The notes beneath the pieces are model-generated. The model had not been told where the DNA came from, made no database searches, and saw only the letters and a program-made list of their open reading frames with translations. Below, in pieces: positions 10,882 to 21,500 of a stretch of DNA of 64,000 nucleotides. Numbering within the stretch: the stretch's first letter is position 1; each line of letters opens with the position of its first letter. The position numbers and the translations under genes were made by a program. Source of the DNA: Volvox africanus (lineage: Eukaryota; Chlorophyta; Chlorophyceae; Chlamydomonadales; Volvocaceae); NCBI GenBank assembly GCA_030268105.1, contig BSDZ01000078.1, positions 2,903,001 to 2,967,000 on the forward strand, read 5' to 3'.

Positions 10882-12280
10882 CAGTGGACGGGAATGGTCC
10901 ACGTGTTTGCTATGCATAAATGCAGGGCTCGCAGATCCGCGACCTGGCTGCTTCCAGACTCGTGTGATCCAAATCCATGTTGGTTACCATGTGTTCCCGG
11001 CACATATGTTCCAGGCTCTTGTAGCCCAGATGCCCTAAGCGCCGATGCCACAGCGCTGCCTTCGAGCCTTCTGACCCGACCGCCGCACATGAGCGGCCTT
11101 TCTTGGCTAAACGCCCTGCTGTGTGATGGCGAACAACATAGAGGCGTCCAACTTTGTCTGCGCGTAGGATCGTCCTCCCCTTTGCTTGCACGAGTGCTTT
11201 GTTGTGGCCCAGCTGAATGGTGGCGCCACGCTCATCAAAGATCCCTGCTGAGATCAACTTCACTGTTGCCTTGGGCACCACATAGACGTTCTTGAGCTCA
11301 ATTTGCAGCCCCTTGACGGTGTTCCTCCACATGGTGTAACGGCCCACGTGGGTCGGCTTATACCTGGAGCCATCATAGCCAACCACCGTGAACATTTCTT
11401 CTGGCTGCACAGCTCTCACGTCCTCCAGCTCTGTCGCGTCGTAGGTGATATGCCATTCTGACGCTGAGTCCAGGTGCCAGGCGTTCGACCGCGACTCGTT
11501 TCCAACTGCATACGCCATTTTTGTGGGCTCCCTGCACTGAAGGTTGCCCCCGCCGCGTCCATAATTTTGTTGTTGGTCTGCCAGGCGCTTCTTGCATACT
11601 CCGATAAAATGCCCTGGCTTGCCGCAGTAATGACAGATAGCATTTGACTTGCTCCTCTGCTTACTTTGTTGATTACGGCCTGTAGAGCTTGCGTTGCCAC
11701 CACTTCGGTGTGTGATGTATGCGGATGATGACTCCCTGTTGTCATCGTCCGGTATCACATACGCCATTAGTCGCGCGACCACTTGCGAGAAGTCCAGCTC
11801 TCCTTCACGCATTGTCAGGGCTGTTGTTACCACATGATACTTGCTCGGAAGTCCTTTGATGACAATTGTAGAGAGCTCCGTGTCTGCGACTGCGTGTCCC
11901 ACATCCAGCAAGTCCGACTGTAGCTGTCGCGCGCGGCTGATATAAATTGGCAGCTCCTCTCCATTAGCCATTTTAAAATCACTTAGCTCCTGTCGTAGTG
12001 CTACCTTTCTTGTGTTGCAGGTTGATGCGAACGTAGCCGCCAAAGCGTCCCAGGCGGCCTTCGCATTTGCCGCCCGAACAATTGTTTGGAGGTGATGGTT
12101 CTTTACGTTCTTGGCCATCACACTCTTGACCTTGTCGGAGATGATGACATCCGCCTCTGCAATTGGTGCTTGTAGCAGGGCGCGACTGTATCCAAGCTCC
12201 GCGCACAACAATTGGAATCGTAGTTTCCAAGTTGAGTAGTTGTGTAGGTCCAGCGGCTCGTCCAGCCTATCCTTTCCCAT
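10882..12280 (-). pseudogene. gag: Copia gag/protease/pre-integrase part, copy A
   Basis: Starts MGKDRLDEPLDLHNY at 12280 on the minus strand, identical in its first ~170 residues to copy B. It contains the gag domain, a CCHC knuckle (CHYCGKPGHFIGVC), the protease motif WHLDSASEWHIT, and the GAG-pre-integrase finger (WHRRLGHLGY...CEPC). The frame stops at TAG 10910-10912, where copy B has AAG for Lys, shortly before the gypsy target site. The middle (about 10890-11745) is clearly more diverged from copy B than the rest. The element would give a truncated Gag at most. Confidence 0.92.
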
Positions 12281-12354
12281 TGTGAAGACCTATAAACGCA
12301 AAGATCAACACTAGAATGGGCAAAAGATGTCAGGCTCCGTGGTCAACGTTGACC

Positions 12355-12367
12355 GGGGCTCATAACC
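12355..12367 (-). other. Copia copy A primer-binding site (initiator tRNA anticodon arm)
   Basis: The minus-strand sequence GGTTATGAGCCCC directly abuts the LTR end. It is complementary to the anticodon stem-loop GGGCTCATAACC of initiator tRNA-Met, not to a CCA 3' end. That is the half-tRNA priming mode known for Drosophila copia. Confidence 0.8.
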
Positions 12368-12607
12368 TATTGAGACGTAGACTATCAGACATAAGGAAGC
12401 CTGACGTAATTACGAGAAAGTAGAGTTACATATTATCTGATAGTAAGGAGTCCGAATAGTTCGTTCTGGAGTCGGCACATATACTTGTCGTATAGCACTA
12501 CAAACAGTACGAACGCGGGTCGATAGCTTGCCGCCGAGTACAGCTACAACAGCGGGATTGTTGCTAGTATCGATCGCTATATCCAACTGATATACCATTT
12601 TATAACA
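12368..12607 (-). repeat. 5' LTR of copia copy A
   Basis: 240 bp. It differs from the 3' LTR (78-318) at about eight positions and by a one-base deletion. Confidence 0.92.
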
Positions 12608-13842
12608 CAATGGCACCCTTACGATGCCCAGACACAAGATGCGATAAAAGATTGTGTACACCCTCATGGTGACACTTCTCCTGGCGTTACTCAACCGCCA
12701 TACCCCACAGGGGCATTTAGATACACATAACTCAGCAACCAACCTCCAACTAAGGGGTGCTAGGGATCGCAGAACTCAGCCGCCCTTCCTCACAGGAACC
12801 GAGGCATTTAGACACGCTTCAGGTGTTGCCTCAAACTGCTGTACTGTTGTGGCCTTCACTAGCAAAACACCCAATGGTGTTGCATCGGTTACCACAAGCT
12901 GCCGTACTATCACGGTCTGCACTAGCACATCACTCTTCGGTGCTCTAGTGAACAACAGAAACCGCCGTACTGCCACATCCTTCGGAGGACTTGACCCTCC
13001 AAAAATCAGACATACTGCGCCCAGTGCGCAATCAAGTATGTTGGGAAGAAACTGTTATTCCCACACATATGAACATGTGCTGATCATATCCCCGTGAGCA
13101 ATACCAGCTCGACGGTGTTGCCGTGTACATGAGGACTCAAACCTCAACGGCCCTTGGAGGACCCCAAACCTGGGCTTCCCGACCCTGGGCTACTGCCAGT
13201 GGGAAATCTATCCCAATACAACATGGGAATCGAACCTCCAACCCCAGACCATGCTGTGCCCAGCACAGAATCATTGGCCTGAATATCCTGGCTTGTCGCC
13301 AACTGTCCATGGATACCAGATAAGTGAATCCCGTTAACATAACAGCCACTGACCATGACTTGACGTTACCCCCAATGAGGTAACTACGTGCAAATCAAGC
13401 AAAGCAATCATAAAGACGTGCAAAACACTTGCAGCCTTCCATCCCTCATTACATCAGGGGATAACCAGGATAGCTACCCAAACATAATTGAGAGCAGTCC
13501 ACAGGACTCTGCCATCGACTCCCAAACACATGTCATACGTACTCATTGGGCAGCCCTCTTCCAGCCAGGCTCAGTCCTGCTGGGAATGCATCAGCCGACC
13601 TCTCATCAGGTCCCTCTTCCAGCCAGGCTCTATCCTGCTGATCATACCTGTAGAATAAACACTTTGCGCACACCCTTGTATGGTGTCGCCTCGTAAACAT
13701 GAACCACGTTAGCCACCAACAGTCCATCCCAGGGTCATTCACACTGCTGCTCCGTCTGCCCTACACAAGGGCACTCAGACCACAGACCTCTGACTCTCAA
13801 AACAAAAGTCAATAGCTCCAGCATCTAGCCACACACATCCAG
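12608..13842. repeat. Left arm of a 1.24-kb inverted repeat of decayed copia sequence
   Basis: This is the reverse complement of 15773-17049 with few mismatches and small indels, for example about 16 bp near 13330-13355. The inner end, read on the minus strand, gives IGHEADQLLGLVHLDVCG. That matches TGHKAAKPLGLIHLDVCG at the integrase start of copy B, so the arm derives at least partly from a diverged copia. The outer end is cut by the LTR of copy A. No intact frame remains. Confidence 0.85.
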
Positions 13843-14505
13843 GTGAACAAGGCCAAGCAACTGATCTGCCTCATGTCCGATTGAGGGAATTAGCTACGTT
13901 CCCTTAATATGACACAAAAACTCACAACTGGCTGCAACCTAGATGGCTTCACATATCCCTCGAGTTCAAGGTACTGACCTTCCAGTTGACATAACCTGAA
14001 CATCATAGTAAACAAAGGTCCGTCGGGCTCTCATAGCCCTCACGTCGTACCACCAAGGCAGACGCTGTCGTTTCACTGCGCTGCATGAGGTCTGAGTTAC
14101 GGGCAGGCAAACATCCACAAATTGGGGATTAGGCAGGGCACCACTGACATAACCAAAACAAATCAAGAGTTAATTCAGGTCGCCAATCACTACCACAAGC
14201 AAATGCCATACCGCCCAATGGCAGTACTCGAACGTACTCAGAAACATACGGCCCAATGGCAGTACGCGAACATAGCTGTACCTAGTGGTGTGATCAAAAC
14301 TTCTGCCCCTTTTTCCTCAAGGCAATTAGAAGCTGCAATTATGCAGTACTCTGAACTGCACGAAACAAAGTTGTTCTCACCAAGAGAACGCCACCTCTTG
14401 CATTGTTAGCGTTTCCTAACAAGAGTTCTCCATGAGATAACGTGCGGCTGACAGGCACAGGCCACTCACAGGCGAGGTCTATGGCTCGGCAGGCACATCA
14501 ATTGC
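13843..14505. other. Decayed repeat DNA between the arm and an LTR
   Basis: The first 70 bases continue the copia integrase relic on the minus strand. The rest shows no domain that I recognise. A local near-duplication occurs at about 14204-14270, where a CCCAATGGCAGTAC motif appears twice. No gene is called. Confidence 0.5.
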
Positions 14506-14748
14506 TGTTATGAAATGGTATATCAGTTGGATATAGCGATCCATACTAGCAACAATCCCGCTGTTGTAGCTGTACTCGGCGGTAAGCTATCGACCCGCGT
14601 TCGTACTGTTTGTAGTTGCTATACTCGCAAGTATATGTGCAGACTCCAGAACGGACTATTCGGACTTCTTAACTATCAGATAATATGTAACTCTACTTTC
14701 TCGTTATTACGTCAGGCTTCCTAATATCTGATAGTCTACGTCTCAATA
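14506..14748 (+). repeat. Copia-family LTR, solo or unpaired
   Basis: TGTTATGAAATGG to GTCTCAATA, same family as the LTRs above, plus orientation. It is not followed by a primer-binding site or preceded by a purine tract, and the flanking 5-mers (ATTGC / GCTGA) do not match. It is therefore a solo LTR with altered flanks or a rearranged end. Confidence 0.85.
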
Positions 14749-15068
14749 GCTGAACTAGGCTTATGTAAATCTAGTTCAGCAATCTCGTCTTATAAGACCA
14801 TATAGATCGATATTTACTACAGCTTGTTCTAGTTCAAGAATCTGATTTTCATTTACAGCAAAAATATCGTCCACAGTTTCTACTTTCTCTGTCTTAGCTA
14901 GTTTTTGCGCTTCTAACCTCTGGGCTTCTAGCTGCTCGGCCTGTAATCTTTCTGCTTCTAGTTTTTCAGCTAGCTAGTTTCCTATAAATAGGCAAACTAA
15001 TGAAAAAACAATTATAGCAAAAACTGCTCTCCTTGAATTGCATTTTGCAGATTTAGCTGATTTTCTTG
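14749..15068 (-). pseudogene. AT-rich bacterial-looking fragment: membrane segment plus coiled coil
   Basis: On the minus strand one frame reads a hydrophobic stretch (VFAIIVFSLVCLFIG), then an in-frame TAG (14974-14976), then a 65-residue heptad-like run of Leu/Glu/Ala/Gln (LAEKLEAERLQAEQLEAQRL) ending at a TGA at 14776. Codons are strongly A/T-ending, in sharp contrast with the surrounding transposons and genes. This looks like a single-pass membrane, coiled-coil protein of a low-GC bacterium or organelle, broken by the stop and by the LTRs on both sides. No family is assigned. Confidence 0.5.
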
Positions 15069-15309
15069 TGTTATGAAATGGTATATCAGTTGGATATAGC
15101 GATCCATACTAGCAACAATCCCGCTGTTGTAGCTGTACTCGGCGGTAAGCTATCGACCCGCGTTCGTACTGTTTGTAGTGCTATACGCGCAAGTATATGT
15201 GCCGACTCCAGAACGAACTATTCGGACTCCTTACTATCAGATAATATGTAACTCTACTTTCTCGTAATTACGTCAGGCTTCCTTATGTCTGATAGTCTAC
15301 GTCTCAATA
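15069..15309 (+). repeat. 5' LTR of truncated copia copy C
   Basis: 241-bp LTR in plus orientation, followed at once by the primer-binding site and a normal copia leader. Confidence 0.9.
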
Positions 15310-15322
15310 GGTTATGAGCCCC
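15310..15322 (+). other. Copia copy C primer-binding site
   Basis: GGTTATGAGCCCC immediately after the LTR, the same initiator-tRNA anticodon-arm match as in copies A and B. Confidence 0.8.
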
Positions 15323-15396
15323 GGTCATCGTTGACCGCGGAGCCTGACATCTTTTGCCCATTCTAGTGTTGATCTTCGCGTTTATAGGTCTTCACA

Positions 15397-15786
15397 ATGG
15401 GAAAGGATAGGCTGGACGAGCCGCTGGACCTACACAACTACTCAACTTGGAAACTACGATTCCAATTGTTGTGCGCGGAGCTTGGATACAGTCGCGCCCT
15501 GCTACAAGCACCAATTGCAGAGGCGGATGTCATCATCTCCGACAAGGTCAAGAGTGTGATGGCCAAGAACGTAAAGAACCATCACCTCCAAACAATTGTT
15601 CGGGCGGCAAATGCGAAGGCCGCCTGGGACGCTTTGGCGGCTACGTTCGCATCAACCTGCAACACGAGAAAGGTAGCACTACGACAGGAGCTAAGTGATT
15701 TTAAAATGGCTAATGGAGAGGAGCTGCCAATTTATATCAGCCGCGCGCGACAGCTACAGTCGGACTTGCTGGATGTGTGTGGCTAG
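15397..15786 (+). pseudogene. gag: Copia gag N-terminal fragment, copy C
   Basis: Encodes the first ~127 residues of the copy B Gag without change (MGKDRLDEPLDLHNY to SDLLDV). It then switches into the inverted-repeat arm and stops after CG. The switch lies in CTGGATGTG, shared by the gag sequence and by the arm's own integrase relic (HLDVCG). This looks like a microhomology-guided template switch or recombination between two copia RNAs or copies. Confidence 0.85.
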
Positions 15787-17049
15787 ATGCTGGAACTATT
15801 GACTTTTGTTTTGAGGCTTAGAGAGTCAGAGGTCTGTGGTCTGAGTGCCCTTGTGTAGGGCAGACGGAGCAGCAGTATGAATGACCCTGGGATGGACTGT
15901 TGGTGGCTAATGTTCATGTTTACGAGGCGACACCATACAAGGGTGTGCGCAAAGTGTTTATTCTACAGGTATGACCAGCAGGATAGAGCCTGGCTGGAAG
16001 AGGGACCTGATGAGAGGTCGGCTGATGAGTTCCCAGCAGGATAGAGCCTGGCTGGAAGAGGGACCTGATGAGAGGTCGCCTGATGAGTTCCCAGCAGGAT
16101 AGAGCCTGGCTGGAAGAGGGCTGCCCAATGAGTACGTATGACATGTGTTTGGGAGTCGATGGCAGAGTCCTGTGGACTGCTCTCAATTATGTTTGGGTAG
16201 CTATCCTGGTTATCCCCTGATGTAATGAGGGATGGAAGGCTGCAACTGCTTTGCACGTCTTTATGATTGCTTTGCTTGATTTGCACATAGTTACCTCATT
16301 GGGGGTAACGTCAAGTCATTGTCAGTGGATTCACTTATCTGGTATCCATGGACAGTTGGCGACAAGCCAGGATATTCAGGCCGATGATTCTGTGCTGGGC
16401 ACAGCATGGTCTGGGGTTGGAGGTTCGATTCCCATGTTGTATTGGGATAGATTTCCCACTGGCAGTAGCCCAGGGTCGGGAAGCCCAGGTTTGGGGTCCT
16501 CCAAGGGCCGTTGAGGTTTGAGTCCTCATGTACACGGCAACACCGTCGAGCTGGTATTGCTCACGGGGATATGATCAGCACATGTTCAAATGTGTGGGAA
16601 AGACAGTTTCTTCCCAACATACTTGATTGCGCACTGGGCGCAGTATGTCTGATTTTTGGAGGGTCAAGTCCTCCGAAGGATGTGGCAGTACGGCGGTTTC
16701 TGTTGTTCACTAGAGCACCGAAGAGTGATGTGCTAGTGCAGACCGTGATAGTACGGCAGCTTGTGGTAACCGATGCAACACCATTGGGTGTTTTGCTACT
16801 GAAGGCCACAACAGTACAGCAGTTTGAGGCAACACCTGAAGCGTGTCTAAATGCCTCGGTTCCTGTGAGGAAGGGCGGCTGAGTTCTGCGATCCCTAGCA
16901 CCCCTTAGTTGGAGGTTGGTTGCTGAGTTATGTGTATCTAAATGCCCCTATGGGGTATGGCGGTTGAGTAACGCCAGGAGAAGTGTCACCATGAGGGTGT
17001 ACACAATCTTTTATCGCATCTTGTGTCTGGGCATCGTAAGGGTGCCATT
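15773..17049. repeat. Right arm of the inverted repeat
   Basis: Reverse complement of 12608-13842. It is slightly longer because a ~57-bp tandem module (15975-16115) is present about 2.5 times here and 1.5 times in the left arm. It holds a GGTTCGATTCC motif at about 16421, which is like a pol III B box but has no convincing tRNA fold. Confidence 0.85.
15975..16115. repeat. ~57-bp short tandem repeat in the right arm
   Basis: The module starting GATAGAGCCTGGCTGGAAGA and ending in GATGAGTTCCCAGCAG recurs with a G/C difference in the second copy. The left arm at about 13560-13640 has fewer copies. Confidence 0.75.
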
Positions 17050-17574
17050 GGCCCATCGAGGTGAAGACCCAATCAGATGAGTTTCGAGCCCTATTTCATA
17101 CCAGTGGTAAACCGCTTGAGTGCGTTCATGGTATGTCAATTTTGGGCAGTGCGGACCGTTGCAGAACAGCAATGTAGGCACTTGGTCATGTAGTGGCGTG
17201 GTTTTGACACCAGGGGGCGGTGGAGTCATTCCATTGGCCCTGAATCTCAACGTGCAATTATCTGATGAGTGCGTCATGTTTAGGAGTAATTCCAAGCAGA
17301 TCAATGTGCAGAACCCCTACTGCAAGAGCGGGCCTCTAGGTGTGAGGCTGCGTTTTTCATGGTGTTTGGTGTAAGATAAGGCAGCAGTTTTGCTGATGAA
17401 GGCACTTGGAGAGTTAAAATTTAAGAAGTGCATTATGGCGATGGGGTTGGCCGAGTAAGCATTAAAAGTTTGTTTGGGGCGAACTTGTTTGGCTTAAGTT
17501 TTTGGTTTCAAGAACCGCCCTGGTTGAGATTATCTTCTTTCACTTGTTGTTGTCTTCTGCTGGCAGGGCTCTAG
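17050..17574 (+). pseudogene. pol: Tail of a decayed plus-strand copia
   Basis: At 17385-17457 the plus strand carries a mutated version of the copia C-terminus (LGE-KF-KKCIMAMGLAE then TAA) followed by a recognisable 3' untranslated segment. A short piece from elsewhere in pol (matching about 19195-19222 of copy B) is joined at 17547-17573. 17050-17380 is probably older pol sequence, but I cannot align it by eye. This fits the 3' end of copy C or of an older relative, without a 3' LTR. Confidence 0.6.
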
Positions 17575-17827
17575 TTCACATTCCAACATCTTGATAATAC
17601 TAATCATAAATTATACGACCTTATTTTACCGATGATTGCAGACGATATAGAACCAAAAACTCTTGTCTGATGAAAGTGCTACAGAAATCCTTACCTTAAT
17701 AGAAGATAAAATTAATGGAATAGCTAAGAAAATAGTATTAGATTTAGAACAGTATGCTTCACATTTGTACAATACTGGTAATCAAAAAGTTGCAATAACA
17801 ATTCTCTTACGTTTAGTCGCATTCTAA
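17575..17827 (+). pseudogene. AT-rich bacterial-looking ORF with a frameshift
   Basis: Two overlapping frames form one apparent reading frame. 17575-17670 ends in TGA at 17668-17670, and the +1 frame from 17663 runs to TAA at 17825-17827. The second part contains SDESATEILTLIEDKING and NTGNQKVAITILLRLVAF. A/T-ending codons dominate (AAA, TTA, ATA, GAA). It looks like the C-terminal ~85 residues of a low-GC bacterial protein with one frameshift. I do not recognise the family. It directly follows copia debris and precedes very AT-rich DNA. Confidence 0.5.
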
Positions 17828-18158
17828 CATGCAGCATAAGCCAGCTGTACGAATGTTGACCACATAGGCATCGGGCGGGTGGCTTTATATTACATGTATT
17901 AATTTAAATAAGAAAATATAATGTTGATTATTATAACTAGTAACATTAATTAAAATAAATAATATAATATTGTTAAATAATAATAAATATTAATTATTAT
18001 AAATGTTTAATAAATATGATAACTATAAATATACATAAACATTTAAATTAATTTTGATAAATCATATTACATATATTATATCATACCCGTGAAATCCGCA
18101 AATCCCTAATTCTTATCTTTAGCCGATCCGTTTAGCTATTTATCTGGCAGCGAGGCCC
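17828..18158. other. Very AT-rich non-coding DNA
   Basis: About 17890-18080 is nearly all A/T (AATAAT/TATTAA-type runs) in an otherwise GC-balanced region. No open frame or structural RNA is visible. It ends at the GGCCC target duplication (18154-18158) of copia copy B. Together with the preceding ORF remnant it resembles organellar or endosymbiont intergenic DNA. Confidence 0.6.
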
Positions 18159-18399
18159 TATTGAGACGTAGACTATCAGACATAAGGAAGCCTGACGTAA
18201 TTACGAGAAAGTAGAGTTACATATTATCTGATAGTAAGGAGTCCGAATAGTTCGTTCTAGAGTCGGCACATATACTTGTGCGTATAGCACTACAAGCAGT
18301 ACGAACGTGGGTCGATAGCTCACCGCCGAGTACAGCTACAACAGCGGGATTGTTGCTAGTATGGATCGCTATATCGAACTGATATACCATTTTATAACA
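18159..18399 (-). repeat. 3' LTR of copia copy B
   Basis: 241 bp, identical to the 5' LTR. On the minus strand it runs TGTTATAAAATGG to GTCTCAATA. Confidence 0.96.
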
Positions 18400-18411
18400 C
18401 GCCCCCTCGAG
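18400..18411 (-). other. Polypurine tract of copia copy B
   Basis: Minus-strand CTCGAGGGGGCG immediately before the 3' LTR. Confidence 0.7.
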
Positions 18412-18514
18412 ACATGCCTAGCAACAAGTGAAAGAAGATAATTCCAACCAGGGATTCTTCTTGAAACCGAAAAGCTAAAGCCAAACGAGTTCGCCCCAAA
18501 CAAACTTAGAAAGC

Positions 18515-21500
18515 TTACTCGGCCAACCCCATCGCCGTAATGCACTTCTTAAACTTTATCTCTCCAAGTGCCTTGGTTAACACATCTGCTACCATATCCT
18601 CCGTCGAACAGTGCGATAAGGCAACTTCCTTCCGCAGGACTCGTTCTCGCACTAGATGATGCTGCACGTCGATGTGCTTAGAACGAACCGACATTATCGG
18701 GTTATTCCCAAGGCTCATCGATCCCTCAGAATCCGTTCGAATCTGAATAGCCTGTGTCCTCAAACCCAAGTCTCTGGTCAGCTTGCGAAGCCAAAGTGCC
18801 TCCCGCACTGCAGCTGCCGTGGCCTGGTACTCTGCCTCCACTGTTGAAGCTGCCGCCGTGCGCTGCAATTGGCTGTTCCAGCTGATAGCTGCGCCGTTTA
18901 GCAAGAATACGTAGCCAGTTGTGGACCTCCGAGTGGCTGGATCTCCAGCCCAGTCGGAATCACTGTAGCCCACCATGGTGAGATCGCCATCTCCGTCATA
19001 GCATAATCCGAGCTCCTTGGTACCCGCCAGGTATCGCAGCACCCCCAAAGCCAAGCCCATGTGAACCTTAGATGGGTTGCCCATGAAGCGCGCCAGAACG
19101 CTCATTGCCTGCGAGATATCCGGTCTTGTGCTCGTCGCCAGGTAGTTCAATTCGCCGACAAGCGCCCTGTACTTGGTGTTGTCTACGAGCTCCTTGTTGT
19201 TGTCTTCTGCAGGCAGGGCTCTAGTACCAGGAGGTAGTGGGGTCTTTCGAGGCTTTGCATTGACGAGTTGATGTCGCTGCAGCAGCTCCTCAATGTAGCG
19301 TCGCTGCGATAGTTTTACCTCCCCGTGCGCTCCCCGGCTGATCTCCATGCCCAGGAAAACTTTTGCCTCTCCAAGATCTCGAATCTTGAAGGCTTGTCCG
19401 ATTTCTGTTTTCACTCTCCTGATCATTGCCTCGTCTTCTGAGGTGATGATGATGTCGTCCACGTGCACCAGCAGGTAGACGATCTCCTTCTCGTCCTTTT
19501 TGATGAACAGTGCTGGGTCTGCTACTGACGGTTTGAACCCCAGCTTGTCCAGCTCCGCCGCTAGCTTCATATACCAGCAGCGTGGGGCCTGTTTCAGCCC
19601 GTAGATTGAGCGTAGGAGCCTGCATGCCTGCTCTGGATCTGCTGACTCGTAACCAGGCGGCTGCTGCATCCAGAGCTCCTCCTCTAGCTCCCCGTTCAGG
19701 AAAGCTGTTGAAACGTCTAGCTGATGGATCGGCATTGCTTTAGCCGCAGCCACCGCCAGGAGCATACGAAGCGAAGCAAAACGCGAGGTTGGAGCAAAGA
19801 GCTCCCCATAATCAATCCCCGCCCGCTGCTCGTAGCCCTTCGCCACCAAACGTGCCTTGTAGCGCTCGATCTCGCCATCCTCTGCACGTTTGACCTTATA
19901 CACCCACCGACAAGGCAGAATCCGCGCACCTGGCGGTGGTTTTGCTAGCTCCCAGGTCCCATTTGTGAGCTGTGCTGAGATTTCCTCATCCATGGCACTT
20001 CTCCATTCCTCAGCATATGGGCCGTCAGTGGCCTCCTGGTATGAAGCTGGCTCTGGTACTTCTTCCTCGATTGCAGCATTGATCCGCCCGAACGTAACCC
20101 TTCCGTTGGGCTCATGCCTCCATTCAATCAGTCGCTTTCGCTCACGTAGTGGATAGCGACGTTCCTGCATATTAACGTCTGCACCGTCGTTGTTGTGGTT
20201 TTGCTGCTGCACCGGCCCTTCGCCTGTCATAGCGTCTCCACCATTGCCTCCGCGGGACTGCGCTGTATTTTGCATCCTGGGAAACTGTGCTGCTGGTATG
20301 CCTGCGTGCCTCTGTGGCGCCGCTGTCTGGCCGCTGCTGGTGGATGCACCATGGTTCACTTCAGCAGCTCCCTGGTCCATGTCGGTGTTGACCGGCGTAT
20401 CTCCGCCGCCCCCTGGCAACGGAACGCCGCCAGACTCCTCGACATCCTCCTCGTCGGAATCCTCATAGCGATCTCCAACTGTTGACTCGTCGAACTTGAC
20501 TGTCGAGTGGGTGCTGATGAGATTGTTGATCAAGATGCGGTACTGCCTCCCTTGCTCGTATCCAACCAGCACTCCTTTTTTACTCACGGGTTGCAGTTTG
20601 TTCCGCTTCTCCTTCGGCACGTGTGCATATGCGGTACTGCCGAAAACTCTCAGATGGCTTATGTCCGGCTTCACCCCCGTGAACGCCTCATGGGGCGTTA
20701 CTGATGCCCCCACGACCGGTGAAACGTTGCGCAAAAGATTCGCCGTAGCCATGGCTTCTGCCCAGAGCTTCTGCGGTAGTCCTGACTCCGCCAGCATTGC
20801 CCGGGTCTTCTCCAAAAGCGTCCTGTTGAGGCGCTCCGCCGCCCCATTCTGCTCCGGCGAATACCCAACGGTCGTCCCGTGGATAATCCCTTTTTCGCCG
20901 AAGTAGGCGCCCAAGACTGTATTGAGGAACTCAGTCCCACGATCCGTGCGTGCCTCCTTCACACGACGGCCAGTCATGTTCTCCAGCGCCTCAATCATTA
21001 TCTTTACCTTCTTGCGAACTGCGTCCTTGGTGTCAGTGAATGCAACAGTAGAAAATCCCGTGCAGTCGTCCAGCAGTGTAGTAACGTACCGGGATCCACC
21101 TATCGAAGTCTCAGGCATAGGTCCACAGACGTCCAGGTGTATCAGGCCCAGAGGTTTCGCCGCCTTGTGCCCAGTGGACGGGAATGGTCCACGTGTCTGC
21201 TTTGCATAAATGCAGGGCTCGCAGATCCGCGACCTGGCTGCCTCCAGACTCGCGCGATCCAAATCCATGCCGGTTACCATGTGTTCCCGGCACATACGTT
21301 CCAGGCTCTTGTAGCCCAGATGTCCCAAGCGCCGATGCCACAGCGCTGCCTTCGAGCCTTCTGACCCGACCGCCGCACATGAGCGGCCTTTGCCAACTGA
21401 TCGCCCTGCTGCGTGGTGTCGAATGGCATAGAGGCGTCCCACCTTGTCTGCACGTAGGATCGTCCTCCCCTTTGCCTGAACGAGGGCTTTGTCGTTACCC

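Larger units (their letters stand above)
78..12607 (-). mobile_element. Ty1/copia retrotransposon copy A, interrupted by a gypsy element
   Basis: This is a full-length copia on the minus strand with 5' LTR at 12368-12607 and 3' LTR at 78-318. Removing the nested gypsy element (3095-10881 plus one CAGTG) leaves about 4.7 kb, the same length as intact copy B. It is inactive for three visible reasons: a nonsense codon (Lys to TAG at 10910-10912), the gypsy insertion just after it, and a one-base deletion near 1157. Its two LTRs differ at several positions and by an indel, so it is older than copy B. Flanking 5-mers are CCATG (73-77) and CAATG (12608-12612), which could be a target duplication with one mutation. 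Confidence 0.93.

Noticed and set aside
16415..16435. tRNA-like B box (GGTTCGATTCC) and loose A-box-like sequence upstream, possible tRNA or SINE
   Set aside because: A to B spacing is too long and the T-arm stem does not pair well; it lies inside decayed copia arms.
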